Numbered from the stretch's first letter, positions 1 to 8,471 are shown. The stretch is 9,372 nt of DNA from Bacteroidota bacterium (GCA_030613125.1 JAUWMO010000124.1:1-9372); one strand, 5' to 3'. A program made the numbers and translations. Notes: generated by a model not told the origin, from the sequence alone.

Positions 1-1226
1 GTAAAGTACCAGTACCGCAGATCCCTGCTCAAAAATCATATTTTAAGCATGTGATTTACATCATAAAAGAAAATCGTACATATGATCAGGTCTTTGGCGA
101 TATGCCTCAGGGCAATGGCGATATAAATCTTGTACACTTTGGTCGTGATGTTACTCCCAATCATCATAAACTGGCAGAAACATTTATTCTGATGGACAAT
201 TATTATTGCAGCGGCATTTTAAGCGCTGACGGGCATCAATGGACTGATGAAGCATATGTAACCGATTACATTGAAAAATTTTTCGGTGACTTTACCCGCA
301 GTTACCCTTACGATGGTGATGACGCATTGGCATATGCCAGTTCAGGTTTTATATGGGATAATGTGCTGAAAAACGGATTGACATTCCGTGATTATGGTGA
401 ATTTGTTGATGCTATTATAGAGCCTAAAGATGCGACGTTTTTGGATATTTATCAGGATTTTCAGAATGGCACCAATAAGATAAAAATACGCGCTGAAGCA
501 AATCTTGAACAGCTTGAACCTTATTTATGCCAGACCTTTGTAGGGTTCCCAAATAAAATACCTGACGTGTACCGGGCAGCGGAGTTCATAAAGGAATTAA
601 AGGAATTCGAAAAGAACAATGATTTCCCTAATTTTATTATAATGCTTTTGCCCAACGATCACACATCAGGCACCAAACCTGGTTTGCCAACCCCCCGGGC
701 AGCCGTAGCTGATAATGACCTGGCTCTGGGACAAATTGTCGAAGCTATAAGCAATAGTATATTTTGGAAAGAGACCTGCATTTTTGTAACCGAAGATGAT
801 CCTCAGGCAGGTTTGGATCATGTAGACGGACACCGTACAGTGGGATTAGTCATCAGTCCGTATACAAAACGCGGCAAGGTTATTTCAACCTATTACTCAC
901 AAATTAATATGGTACGCACCATTGAGAATATTCTTGGTATTCCTCCGATGAATCAGTTTGATCTTGCTGCTGAACCCATGACAGATTGTTTTACGGACAA
1001 ACCTGATTTTACTCCATATAAAGCATTGCCGAATAACATTCCTCTTGACGAATTGAATCCACCTCTGGAAGCTTTAAAAGGAGAATCACTCTATTGGGCA
1101 CAAAAGTCGCTGGAACAAGATCTTGATGATTTAGATCGAATTGATGAAGATACATTTAATCGAATTATCTGGCATGCTGTTAAAGGATATGATATACCTT
1201 ATCCAATATTATCACACAAAAAATAG
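1..1226 (+). CDS. Phosphoesterase / alkaline-phosphatase-superfamily protein, 5'-truncated by the window edge
   Basis: This is the C-terminal catalytic part of a phosphoesterase-family protein (PF04185 type, related to acid phosphatases and phospholipase C). Its substrate cannot be told from sequence. The frame is open from base 3. The residues before the GTG at 51 (PVPQIPAQKSYFKH) still look like family sequence, so GTG 51 is internal and the true start lies outside the window. Visible motifs are ENRTYD at 69-86, PNDH at 651-662, an acidic EDD at 792-800 and DHVDGHR at 816-836; the last three are the likely metal-binding and catalytic positions. In Bacteroidota this domain often follows a YncE-like beta-propeller in one exported protein, so a propeller upstream is likely but unseen. 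The gene ends at TAG 1224-1226 and converges on sufT with 56 bp between them. No terminator hairpin is obvious there. Confidence 0.85.
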   Translation, partial: KVPVPQIPAQKSYFKHVIYIIKENRTYDQVFGDMPQGNGDINLVHFGRDVTPNHHKLAETFILMDNYYCSGILSADGHQWTDEAYVTDYIEKFFGDFTRSYPYDGDDALAYASSGFIWDNVLKNGLTFRDYGEFVDAIIEPKDATFLDIYQDFQNGTNKIKIRAEANLEQLEPYLCQTFVGFPNKIPDVYRAAEFIKELKEFEKNNDFPNFIIMLLPNDHTSGTKPGLPTPRAAVADNDLALGQIVEAISNSIFWKETCIFVTEDDPQAGLDHVDGHRTVGLVISPYTKRGKVISTYYSQINMVRTIENILGIPPMNQFDLAAEPMTDCFTDKPDFTPYKALPNNIPLDELNPPLEALKGESLYWAQKSLEQDLDDLDRIDEDTFNRIIWHAVKGYDIPYPILSHKK

Positions 1227-1282
1227 ATTTGCAATATGTCTACCTAAAGATTTAATATTGTGAGCCGGCCATATTTCGGATA

Positions 1283-1606
1283 TCAAAGCAGCCCCAATGC
1301 CAGGGCAGCTTCTTCAGACAGCATACTTTTATCCCAGGGTGGATCGAAGGTAAGTTTCAGGTCCAGGTCTTTCACACCTTCAATTTCCTTAACCTTCTGA
1401 TCTACCTCAGAAACAAGGTAATCTGCCATTGGGCAATTGGGTGCAGTAAGTGTCATTGTTATATGCACGATATTATCTTCTTCTACATTTATTTCATAAA
1501 TCAATCCAAGATCATATAGATTCACCGGTATCTCCGGATCATAAATATTCTTAAGTACCTCAACAATCCTGGCTTCTATACCCAAAAACTCTTTTTCATT
1601 TTTCAT
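1283..1606 (-). CDS. sufT: SufT, DUF59/MIP18-family Fe-S cluster assembly factor
   Basis: This 107-residue protein covers the DUF59 (MIP18-like) family almost end to end. It carries the hallmark DPEIPVNLYDLGLIY at residues 23-37, TAPNCP with the conserved Cys58, and a C-terminal block FDPPW...SEEAALALGLL (87-107). This C-terminal block marks the SUF-associated type rather than PaaD. Family members help mature Fe-S proteins in the cytosol and are thought to act in cluster transfer to targets; the exact reaction is not settled. It is the last gene of the suf operon, with a start 11 bp after the sufE stop. Unlike every other start in the window it has a strong Shine-Dalgarno, which overlaps the sufE stop codon and suggests coupled translation. 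The sequence is intact. Confidence 0.93.
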   Translation of the reverse strand: MKNEKEFLGIEARIVEVLKNIYDPEIPVNLYDLGLIYEINVEEDNIVHITMTLTAPNCPMADYLVSEVDQKVKEIEGVKDLDLKLTFDPPWDKSMLSEEAALALGLL

Positions 1607-1612
1607 TTCAAA

Positions 1613-1620
1613 CCTCCTTA
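1613..1620 (-). promoter_or_regulatory. Strong Shine-Dalgarno for sufT, overlapping the sufE stop
   Basis: On the minus strand the sequence reads TAAGGAGGTTTGAAATG. TAAGGAGG matches the 3' end of 16S rRNA very well and lies 6 nt before the sufT ATG. Its TAA is also the stop codon of sufE. No comparable sequence precedes sufB, sufC, sufD, sufS, sufE or thiL here. Confidence 0.8.
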
Positions 1621-2040
1621 CTGGCTTTTTGCAAAAAATGCCAGGGCATATAATTTCATCTGTTTTATCATTGCTAGTAATCCGTTGGCCCTGGCAGGAC
1701 TTAAATTTTCCCTTAATCCAATCTGTTCAATAAAATAGAGGTCGGCATCTTTAACTTCATCCGGTTTTCTCCCTGATAGCACCCGGACGAGTAAGGCAAT
1801 AATTCCCTTTGTAATAATAGCATCGCTGTCAGCAACATACCGGATAACATCATTATCCATTTCAGCATAAAGCCATACTTTCGACTGACAACCTTCTATC
1901 ACATATTCATTTGTTTTGTATTTAGGGTCCAGTGGCGGCAAATCTTTGCTGATATCGATCAAATATTGGTATTTATCCATCCATTGATCAAAAATCCGGA
2001 ATTCTTCAATGATCTCGTCCTGTGTTTCTTTTAGAGTCAT
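1618..2040 (-). CDS. sufE: SufE, cysteine desulfuration (sulfur acceptor) protein
   Basis: SufE accepts persulfide sulfur from SufS and passes it to SufB, acting in the cytosol in complex with SufS. The 140-residue length is normal for the family. The active-site motif EGCQSKVW is at residues 49-56, and Cys51 has the same number as the catalytic cysteine of E. coli SufE. Two other conserved blocks are present: SDAIITKGIIALLVRVLSGRKP, starting near residue 72, and LSPARANGLLAM in the C-terminal third. The gene lies 30 bp after the sufS stop, and its own TAA forms part of the sufT ribosome binding site. The sequence before its ATG is AT-rich with no Shine-Dalgarno. SufU, the other common SufS partner, is excluded because it has a different fold and zinc ligands. 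Confidence 0.96.
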   Translation of the reverse strand: MTLKETQDEIIEEFRIFDQWMDKYQYLIDISKDLPPLDPKYKTNEYVIEGCQSKVWLYAEMDNDVIRYVADSDAIITKGIIALLVRVLSGRKPDEVKDADLYFIEQIGLRENLSPARANGLLAMIKQMKLYALAFFAKSQ

Positions 2041-2070
2041 ATTATAAAATTTAATACCTAAACATTTGTT

Positions 2071-3288
2071 TTACTGGAACATCTGTTTTACTTTTATCAG
2101 CCCTTCATAAAGTCTGTCTATTTCTTCTTTAGTATTATAGAAAACCATTGAAGCCCTGACGGTTCCATCTATCCCAAAATATGTCATTACAGGTTGAGCG
2201 CAATGCGTGCCAGATCTGACAGCTATTCCCATCTTATCCAGAATCAAACCGGTATCTGAAGGATGGATCCCCTCCATTAAGAATGACAAAGTACTGATCT
2301 TATTTTTAGAGGTACCATAAAATTTTAATCCGTCAATTTTACTCATTTTTTCTGTTGCATACTCAAGCAATGTTTTTTCATATTCCGAGATGGTCTCCTT
2401 TCCAATTGATGTAATATAATCAAGGGCTTTCCCAAGACCAATTGCAGCAGGATAATTGGCTGTACCTGCTTCAAATTTTAAGGGAAGTTCAGCATAAGTT
2501 GTTTTATCAAAACTAACTGAAGACACCATATCACCTCCTCCCTGATAAGGAGGAAGTTTTTCAAGCCATTCTTCTTTTCCATAAAGGACTCCAATTCCAT
2601 TGGGGCCATAAACCTTATGGCCTGAAAAAGCATAAAAATCACAATCAAGGTCCTGAACATCTATTTTGTCATGCTGTATTGCCTGAGCTCCATCAACCAA
2701 AACCGGAATATTCCTTTCATGGGCTTTTTCAATTATCTCCTTAACAGGGTTTATTGTTCCCAGAGCATTGGAAACATGATTCAGTGCTAATATTTTTGTT
2801 TGAGGTGTCATCAAAACATCCAGTTCATCCAGAATTAGTTCACCCCGATCATTCATGGGAATCACTTTAATTGTAGCTTTTTTTCTCTCAGCAAGCAGTT
2901 GCCATGGAACGATGTTAGAATGGTGCTCAATAGCCGTTATCAATATTTCGTCGCCCTCACTTATATATGCTTCACCAAAAGATGATGCAATTGTGTTTAT
3001 CGAACCGGTAGTGCCACCAGTAAAGATAATTTCCTCTCTCTTTGCAGCATTAATAAAATATTGGACAACCGAACGGGCATTTTCGTATTCCTCTGTCATT
3101 TGAATACTCAATTGATGCATGCCACGATGTACGCTACTATTTACAGTGGAATAAAGATGTATAAGGGTATCAATAACTATTTGAGGTTTATGGGTTGTAG
3201 CGCCATTATCAAAATATACGAGAGGGTACCCGTAAATCTCCTGGTTCAGGGCAGGAAAATCTTCTCTTATTTTTTGTACATTCAACAT
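2071..3288 (-). CDS. sufS: SufS, PLP-dependent cysteine desulfurase
   Basis: SufS removes sulfur from L-cysteine as an enzyme-bound persulfide, giving alanine. It is a class V aminotransferase-fold enzyme of the group II (SufS/CsdA) type. The start chosen is the ATG at 3286-3288, giving 405 residues beginning MLNVQKIREDFPAL, which is the usual SufS N-terminus. A longer frame from 3333 would add 15 unconserved residues and overlap sufD, so it is rejected. YFDNGATTHKP follows near residue 25. The PLP-binding lysine is in SGHKVYGPNG (Lys225). The catalytic cysteine is in RSGTHCAQP (Cys363), on the short loop typical of SufS rather than the longer loop of IscS/NifS. Both are one residue from their E. 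coli SufS positions. The gene follows sufD by 16 bp. Confidence 0.96.
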   Translation of the reverse strand: MLNVQKIREDFPALNQEIYGYPLVYFDNGATTHKPQIVIDTLIHLYSTVNSSVHRGMHQLSIQMTEEYENARSVVQYFINAAKREEIIFTGGTTGSINTIASSFGEAYISEGDEILITAIEHHSNIVPWQLLAERKKATIKVIPMNDRGELILDELDVLMTPQTKILALNHVSNALGTINPVKEIIEKAHERNIPVLVDGAQAIQHDKIDVQDLDCDFYAFSGHKVYGPNGIGVLYGKEEWLEKLPPYQGGGDMVSSVSFDKTTYAELPLKFEAGTANYPAAIGLGKALDYITSIGKETISEYEKTLLEYATEKMSKIDGLKFYGTSKNKISTLSFLMEGIHPSDTGLILDKMGIAVRSGTHCAQPVMTYFGIDGTVRASMVFYNTKEEIDRLYEGLIKVKQMFQ

Positions 3289-3304
3289 AGCAAAAATTAA
3301 AAGA

Positions 3305-4669
3305 CTATGAGCTAATAATTGCACAGTTATCACATTTTGCCAATTCTCCTCTCAATCGTTTATATACAAGTTCAGCAATCCCGTCTTTTAAAGCATCAAT
3401 ATGTATCCTGTTTATTACTTCATGTGCAAATCCATACATCATCATCAATCTGGCATTTTTCTCAGAAATACCTCTGCTCTGCAGGTAAAACATTGCTTCT
3501 TCATCAATTTGGCCAACTGTGGCGCCATGTGAGCATTTAACATCATCGGCATAGATCTCAAGCTGTGGTTTTGTATTCATTCGTGCCTCTTCGGTAAGCA
3601 GGATATTATTGTTTCTTTGAAATGCTTCAGTTAATTGAGCATCCCGCCTTACCAGGATACGTCCGCTAAAAGTACCATTAGCACGATCGTCTAATACTCC
3701 TTTATAAAGTTGTTCACTCCGGCAGTTTGAAAAAGCATGATCCACAAATATAAAATTGTCAATGGTCTGGTCTTTATCTGTAAGGTATAGTCCATTTGAA
3801 TAGTTTTCCGATCCCTTCCCATTTAATTTTACGTAATGATTGTTTCTGATTATCCCTCCATGTAAGGATATTGAATTTGTATCTACACGGCTTCCCTTTT
3901 CCTGATTGATAAAATGATAATTTATGTGCGAAGAATCGTTATGTTCATTTTGAATCAAGGTAAAATCATATCTGGAATTTTGTCCAACAAAAGTTTCAGT
4001 AACAGAATTTGTAAATGATTTCTTCTTCGACAGGGCATGATCACAAATTACCAGCTTAATGTGTGCATTTTCACCTAAAATGACCAGATTTCTTGGTTGT
4101 ATCATTAATTCCTTATTTGTCAGTATTAAATTCACAACCTGAATAGGTTTATCGAGAACCGTGTTATCCGGAACATATATAAAAAAACCATCCCTGGCCA
4201 GGGCAGTATTCAGGTTCACCAAGCCGTCATTACCCATTTCTGTTGACCGTGAAAAATATTGCCTGAATATGTCAGGCTTATCCTCCATAGCTTTCATCAT
4301 GCTACCATATATTATTCCACCAGGCAACTCACTCAACTGTTGGGCCCCTCCATAGTAGAAACCATTTAGCAAAAAGATCATATGGGTTTTTAATGTAGGG
4401 ATATCACAATTAAAAACATGCTTGATATTAAAATGTATAATTTCAGGAATAAACCGGTAATTGTAATTAAACTCAAACAGACTCTCTACTGAAAGATATT
4501 CATATTTTTCATCTTCTTTTCCGGGGAATCCTGTTTTGCTAAATGAATCTGCAGCAGCCAGTCTCACATCTTTCAAATAGGGAGAAATATTGCCATTAAT
4601 CTTCTCAGAATAGTTAAAAAGATGGGCAAAATCGAATTTTTCCTCCCTATGTATTGATAATTCCTTCAT
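3305..4669 (-). CDS. sufD: SufD, Fe-S scaffold subunit of SufBCD
   Basis: SufD pairs with SufB, and the SufB-SufD heterodimer binds a SufC dimer to form the cytosolic scaffold on which Fe-S clusters are built. The 454-residue protein has a divergent N-terminal helical part (to about residue 90), a beta-helix core, and the conserved C-terminal SufB/SufD domain. That domain includes ARMNTKPQLEIYADDVKCSHGATVG, where His381 probably corresponds to the cluster-building His360 of E. coli SufD. The block QSRGISEKNARLMMMYGFAHEVI follows. The C-terminus carries a CxxC (Cys446 and Cys449 in CDNCAI), which E. coli SufD does not have as far as I recall. The start lies 28 bp after the sufC stop; a weak GAAAG is the only purine-rich stretch before it. 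Confidence 0.95.
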   Translation of the reverse strand: MKELSIHREEKFDFAHLFNYSEKINGNISPYLKDVRLAAADSFSKTGFPGKEDEKYEYLSVESLFEFNYNYRFIPEIIHFNIKHVFNCDIPTLKTHMIFLLNGFYYGGAQQLSELPGGIIYGSMMKAMEDKPDIFRQYFSRSTEMGNDGLVNLNTALARDGFFIYVPDNTVLDKPIQVVNLILTNKELMIQPRNLVILGENAHIKLVICDHALSKKKSFTNSVTETFVGQNSRYDFTLIQNEHNDSSHINYHFINQEKGSRVDTNSISLHGGIIRNNHYVKLNGKGSENYSNGLYLTDKDQTIDNFIFVDHAFSNCRSEQLYKGVLDDRANGTFSGRILVRRDAQLTEAFQRNNNILLTEEARMNTKPQLEIYADDVKCSHGATVGQIDEEAMFYLQSRGISEKNARLMMMYGFAHEVINRIHIDALKDGIAELVYKRLRGELAKCDNCAIISS

Positions 4670-4697
4670 TTATGATTATTTCTTTCAATTAACCGGA

Positions 4698-5447
4698 TTA
4701 ATTAATCTCTTTTTTAATCCACTCATATCCTTTCTCTTCAAGTTCAAGTGCAAGTTCTTTTCCGCCCGATTTTACTATCTTCCCATTGTACAACACATGA
4801 ACTTTATCAGGAATTATGTAATCAAGCAATCTTTGATAATGTGTAATCACAATTGTTGCGTTCTTTGAAGTTTTTAACCTGTTAACACCATTTGCAACAA
4901 TTTTAAGCGCATCTATATCCAGTCCTGAATCGGTTTCATCCAGAATGGACAGTTCCGGTTCCAGCATAGCCATTTGAAAAATTTCATTTTTCTTCTTCTC
5001 ACCACCTGAAAAACCCTCATTTACAGACCTGTTGGTCAAGGCCGAGTCAATCTCTACCAGATTTTTCCTTTCTCTCATCATTTTCAGAAAATCTCCAGCA
5101 GAAAGAGGATCAAGACCTTTAGTTTTACGATGCTCATTTACAGCAGTTTTCATAAAATTAACCATACTCACACCCGGGATCTCAATAGGATACTGAAAAC
5201 CCAAAAATATTCCTGCCAGCGATCTTTCTTCCGGTGATAACTTAAGTAAATCAACTCCTTTATAAGTTACTTCCCCTTTGGTAACTTTCACAAGGTCTCT
5301 TCCAACAAGAACAGAAGCAAGTGTGCTTTTTCCTGATCCGTTTGGGCCCATTATTGCATGCACTTCACCCGGCTGAACTTTTAGGTCAATACCTTTTAAT
5401 ATTTCTTTTCCATCAATGGTGGCAAACAAGTTTTTTATACTTAGCAT
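4698..5447 (-). CDS. sufC: SufC, ABC-type ATPase of the SUF scaffold
   Basis: SufC is the soluble ABC ATPase whose dimerisation drives the shape change of SufB-SufD during cluster assembly; it is not a transporter subunit. All ABC motifs are present in the 249 residues. They are Walker A GPNGSGKST (34-42, Lys40), Q-loop Gln85 in GFQYP, signature FSGGE (146-150), Walker B SILDETDSGLD (167-177, with Asp170 and catalytic Glu171) and the H-loop His203 in ITHYQ. The KKK-N-E run directly after the signature is typical of SufC. Length and motif spacing match E. coli SufC almost residue for residue. The gene lies 28 bp from sufB on one side and from sufD on the other, with no ribosome binding site of the usual kind. 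Confidence 0.97.
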   Translation of the reverse strand: MLSIKNLFATIDGKEILKGIDLKVQPGEVHAIMGPNGSGKSTLASVLVGRDLVKVTKGEVTYKGVDLLKLSPEERSLAGIFLGFQYPIEIPGVSMVNFMKTAVNEHRKTKGLDPLSAGDFLKMMRERKNLVEIDSALTNRSVNEGFSGGEKKKNEIFQMAMLEPELSILDETDSGLDIDALKIVANGVNRLKTSKNATIVITHYQRLLDYIIPDKVHVLYNGKIVKSGGKELALELEEKGYEWIKKEIN

Positions 5448-5475
5448 ATTTATTTATTTCTAAAGTAGTTAATTA

Positions 5476-6924
5476 TTATCCCACACTTCCTTCAAGGGTG
5501 ATCTGAAGGAGTTTCTGGGCCTCTACTGCAAATTCCATTGGTAATTTATTAAATACCTCTTTGGCATAACCATTAACGATCAGACCTATAGCATCTTCCG
5601 TGGATATACCTCTCTGATTGCAGTAGAATATCTGGTCTTCACCTATTTTTGATGTCGTTGCCTCATGCTCAATAATCGCATCAGGATTAACCACTTCAAT
5701 ATAAGGAAAGGTATGAGCACCACATTTATCGCCTAAAAGAAGAGAATCACACTGTGAAAAGTTTCTTGCATTTTTAGCATTTTTCATAATTTTTACCAAT
5801 CCCCGATAGCTGTTGTTACTTCTTCCTGCAGATATGCCTTTTGAAACAACAGTACTTTTGGTATTTCTTCCAATATGAATCATTTTTGTTCCTGTGTCAG
5901 CCTGCTGAAAATTATTTGTTACAGCAACTGAATAAAATTCTCCAACGGAATTATTACCCTTCAGAATACATCCCGGGTACTTCCATGTTATAGCCGATCC
6001 GGTCTCCACCTGTGTCCATGAGATCTTTGAATAATCTCCCTTACAAATCCCCCTTTTTGTAACGAAGTTAAATATTCCTCCTTTTCCATCTTTATCACCC
6101 GGATACCAGTTTTGTACAGTTGAATATTTTACCTCAGCATTTGCTTCAGCTATGATCTCTACAATGGCAGCATGCAACTGGTTTTCATCACGTTGTGGTG
6201 CTGTACACCCTTCAAGGTAGCTAACATACGAACCCTCCTCCGCTACTATCAGTGTTCTTTCGAATTGTCCTGTGTTTGCAGCATTAATCCTAAAATAAGT
6301 TGATAACTCCATTGGGCATCTTATGCCTTTTGGAATATAACAAAACGAACCATCACTGAAAACAGCCGAATTAAGGGCCGCAAAATAATTATCGGAATAC
6401 GGTACGACTGTTCCCATATATTTTTTTATAAGATCGGGGTGTTTCTGTACAGCTTCACTAAAAGAACAAAAAATAATTCCCAGCTCAGCAAGGGCCTCTT
6501 TAAATGTGGTTTTTACCGATACGCTATCCATAACAGCATCAACAGCAACTCCTGTCAGAATCTTTTGTTCGTCAAGAGGTATCCCAAGTTTATCAAAAGT
6601 CTTTTTCAGTTCAGGATCAACTTCATCAAGGCTTTTCAGTTTTGGATTTTGCTTTGGTGCAGCATAATAAATTATATCCTGATAATCAATTTTGGGAATC
6701 TTCAGGTGTGCCCATTCAGGCATTCTCATTTTCTTCCAATGATTATAGGCTTTCAATCGAAAATCAAGGAGAAAGTCAGGTTCATTTTTCTTCTTTGAAA
6801 TAGTCCTTATCACATCCTCATTTAGACCTTTAGGTATGGCTTCAGTCTCAATATCGGTATAAAACCCGTATTTATAGTCCCCCTGAGTTACTTCATTTAA
6901 TATTTTTTCTTGATCTTTTTCCAT
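5476..6924 (-). CDS. sufB: SufB, Fe-S scaffold subunit of SufBCD
   Basis: SufB is the main scaffold subunit, receiving sulfur from SufE and building the cluster at its interface with SufD. The 482-residue protein matches the family along its whole length: GDYKYGFYTDIETE near residue 15, GTVVPYSDNYFAALNSAVFSDG in the middle, YLEGCTAP, and the C-terminal SQCDSLLLGDKCGAHTFP and EHEATTSKIGEDQIFY blocks. By spacing, Cys392 corresponds to E. coli Cys405 and His420/Glu421 to His433/Glu434, the residues needed for cluster formation there. It is the first gene of the operon. The ATG at 6922-6924 follows an A-rich ACAAAAAT leader, as is common in Bacteroidota. The only upstream signal found is the promoter-like box at 7007-7014. 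Confidence 0.97.
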   Translation of the reverse strand: MEKDQEKILNEVTQGDYKYGFYTDIETEAIPKGLNEDVIRTISKKKNEPDFLLDFRLKAYNHWKKMRMPEWAHLKIPKIDYQDIIYYAAPKQNPKLKSLDEVDPELKKTFDKLGIPLDEQKILTGVAVDAVMDSVSVKTTFKEALAELGIIFCSFSEAVQKHPDLIKKYMGTVVPYSDNYFAALNSAVFSDGSFCYIPKGIRCPMELSTYFRINAANTGQFERTLIVAEEGSYVSYLEGCTAPQRDENQLHAAIVEIIAEANAEVKYSTVQNWYPGDKDGKGGIFNFVTKRGICKGDYSKISWTQVETGSAITWKYPGCILKGNNSVGEFYSVAVTNNFQQADTGTKMIHIGRNTKSTVVSKGISAGRSNNSYRGLVKIMKNAKNARNFSQCDSLLLGDKCGAHTFPYIEVVNPDAIIEHEATTSKIGEDQIFYCNQRGISTEDAIGLIVNGYAKEVFNKLPMEFAVEAQKLLQITLEGSVG

Positions 6925-7006
6925 ATTTTTGTAAATGAAAACCCAATTCTGCTTTAGATAAAAAACCTCATCTCAAACACTTATTGGTATTTAATCTAAA
7001 TAAGAA

Positions 7007-7014
7007 CAAAGATA
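7007..7014 (-). promoter_or_regulatory. Candidate Bacteroidota -7 promoter box for the suf operon
   Basis: On the minus strand this reads TATCTTTG, an exact match to the Bacteroidota -7 consensus TAnnTTTG. It would place the transcript start near position 7000 and leave a leader of about 75 nt before sufB. No good -33 TTTG lies 17-23 bp further upstream, where the sequence is a T-rich and A-rich run, so this is a half-match only. The rest of the 151-bp region between sufB and thiL shows no clear operator or riboswitch. Confidence 0.4.
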
Positions 7015-7075
7015 CAATTTTTTTCTTCATCACATATTAAATAAAAGTGTCGGAATAAATTAAGCATCTATTTTT

Positions 7076-8113
7076 ATGAACCATGACAAAAGTGAAAAAA
7101 CCGATCTGTCAACTCTTGGAGAATTCGGATTGATTGATCATCTGACAAAAGATATTAAATTAAAAAACAAAAGCTCAAAAAAAGGTGTGGGTGATGATGC
7201 AGCAGTTTTAAGATATAAAGAAAATGAGGTTATTGTTAGCACTGATCTGCTTTTAGAAGGAGTTCATTTCAATCTTGTGTATACCCCGTTAAAACATCTT
7301 GGATATAAAGCCGTAGTCGTTAACCTGTCTGATATTTATGCAATGAATTGTTTCCCCAGGCAAATAACTGTTTCTATTGGCATTTCGTCGAAATTCAGTC
7401 TTGAAGACATTGAACTTCTATATGATGGGATTAAACTTGCGTGTGAGAAATATGGTGTTGACCTTGTGGGAGGTGATACTTCTACCAGTGTGACAGGGTT
7501 AGTTATTAGTATTACCGCTATAGGTGAAACAAATAAAAGCAACATTGTTTACAGGAACAGTGCCAGAATCAATGACCTTATCTGTGTTTCCGGTGATCTG
7601 GGTGGTTCCTATCTTGGTCTCCAATTACTTGAAAGAGAAAGCAATATTTTTGAAGAAGGAACGGGTATTAGTCCTCATTTAGCTGGCTATGAATATATTA
7701 TTGGTCGGCAGTTAAAGCCGGAAGCCAGAAAGGATATAATTGAAAAACTGTATGAAATGAATATCAAACCAACTTCAATGATTGATATATCTGATGGCCT
7801 TTCATCCGAGATCCTGCATATAACAACATCTTCAAAATGTGGATGCCATATTTATGCTGAAAGGATCCCGATAAGTGAGGAAGCAAACAGGATGGCGGAG
7901 GAGTTTGGAATTGATCCGTTGACCGCAGCTTTAAATGGTGGTGAAGATTATGAACTGCTTTTTACTGCTGATCTGAATCACCATGACATGCTTGAGAGTA
8001 TGACTGATATACATATTATTGGGCATATTGTGGATGAAAACAAGGGGAAGAAATTTATCAATCCTGATGGAACGGCAATAGATATTAAAGCTCAGGGTTG
8101 GGCACACTCTTAA
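7076..8113 (+). CDS. thiL: ThiL, thiamine-monophosphate kinase
   Basis: ThiL phosphorylates thiamine monophosphate with ATP to the active cofactor thiamine diphosphate, in the cytosol. The 345 residues show the PurM/ThiL fold motifs in order: GVGDDAAV (37-44), STDLLLEGVHF (55-65), NLSDIYAM (83-90), GGDTS (132-136), SGDLGGS (172-178), DISDGLSS (237-244) and GGEDYELLF (288-296), ending in GWAHS. The aspartates in GDD, STD, LSD, GGD and SDG are the usual magnesium and phosphate ligands and all are present. The start ATG at 7076 gives a short polar N-terminal tail before the conserved GEFGLI. There is no Shine-Dalgarno before it. It diverges from sufB and has no co-directional thiamine gene inside the window, so it is probably monocistronic. 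Confidence 0.96.
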   Translation: MNHDKSEKTDLSTLGEFGLIDHLTKDIKLKNKSSKKGVGDDAAVLRYKENEVIVSTDLLLEGVHFNLVYTPLKHLGYKAVVVNLSDIYAMNCFPRQITVSIGISSKFSLEDIELLYDGIKLACEKYGVDLVGGDTSTSVTGLVISITAIGETNKSNIVYRNSARINDLICVSGDLGGSYLGLQLLERESNIFEEGTGISPHLAGYEYIIGRQLKPEARKDIIEKLYEMNIKPTSMIDISDGLSSEILHITTSSKCGCHIYAERIPISEEANRMAEEFGIDPLTAALNGGEDYELLFTADLNHHDMLESMTDIHIIGHIVDENKGKKFINPDGTAIDIKAQGWAHS

Positions 8114-8471
8114 TTTTATACTGAATTCATTTTTCTCCGAAACCTGATTGTGTCTTATTTACAGTAACTCCTGATAATTTACTGCCAGGATACTACGTAT
8201 TTTTACTGGCGCTGTTATGATATATAGAGCTTATTTATTTTAGAAAAAATAGTCCCATGATCAGAATTATATGCCCTCACACAAACCATGTTTTCGTCGC
8301 GCCACAAGCGTGCCTGGTTACTTTTTATTCACAAAGTATCAATTTTAAAAAGTGTTTCCCGATCTTCAGGACTGGCTATGAGCTTGATGCATTCAGTTTT
8401 CTATACAATTCCTATGATGCGGAAAAATCAAAAGCTAAACACTGCAATTCAAAATAATTGCGTATGAATAA
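8114..8471. other. Stretch without a recognisable gene
   Basis: About 360 bp after thiL hold no gene I can support. One ATG-started frame (8257-8457, +, 66 codons) crosses it, but it has no ribosome binding site, no conserved motif and an unremarkable composition, so it is probably chance. The opposite strand is broken by stops. The only structure noticed is a weak hairpin at 8184-8210. No T-tract terminator for thiL is visible. Confidence 0.5.
8184..8210. repeat. Imperfect hairpin downstream of thiL
   Basis: GCCAG (8184-8188) pairs with CTGGC (8206-8210), and inside them ATAC pairs with GTAT around a TAC loop. An outer ACAG (8161-8164) and CTGT (8212-8215) could extend it. It lies 70 bp past the thiL stop and has no following T-run, so a role as terminator is uncertain. 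Confidence 0.3.

Noticed and set aside
51..53. GTG at 51 as the start of the phosphoesterase gene
   Set aside because: The same frame is open to the window edge and the upstream residues still resemble the family, so the gene begins outside the window.
1227..1282. Bidirectional terminator between the phosphoesterase gene and sufT
   Set aside because: Only very short complementary runs such as GCCGGC are present, with no stable stem and no T-tract.
3289..3333. Longer sufS start at 3333 adding 15 residues
   Set aside because: The added residues are not conserved and would overlap the sufD coding end; the ATG at 3286-3288 gives the standard SufS N-terminus.
6984..7020. A thiL promoter on the plus strand (TTGG near 6985 with TACAATTT at 7013-7020)
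   Set aside because: The second box is out of register with TAnnTTTG and the spacing is too long.
8257..8457. 66-codon frame on the plus strand as a gene
   Set aside because: No ribosome binding site, no recognisable motif and no context; probably chance.
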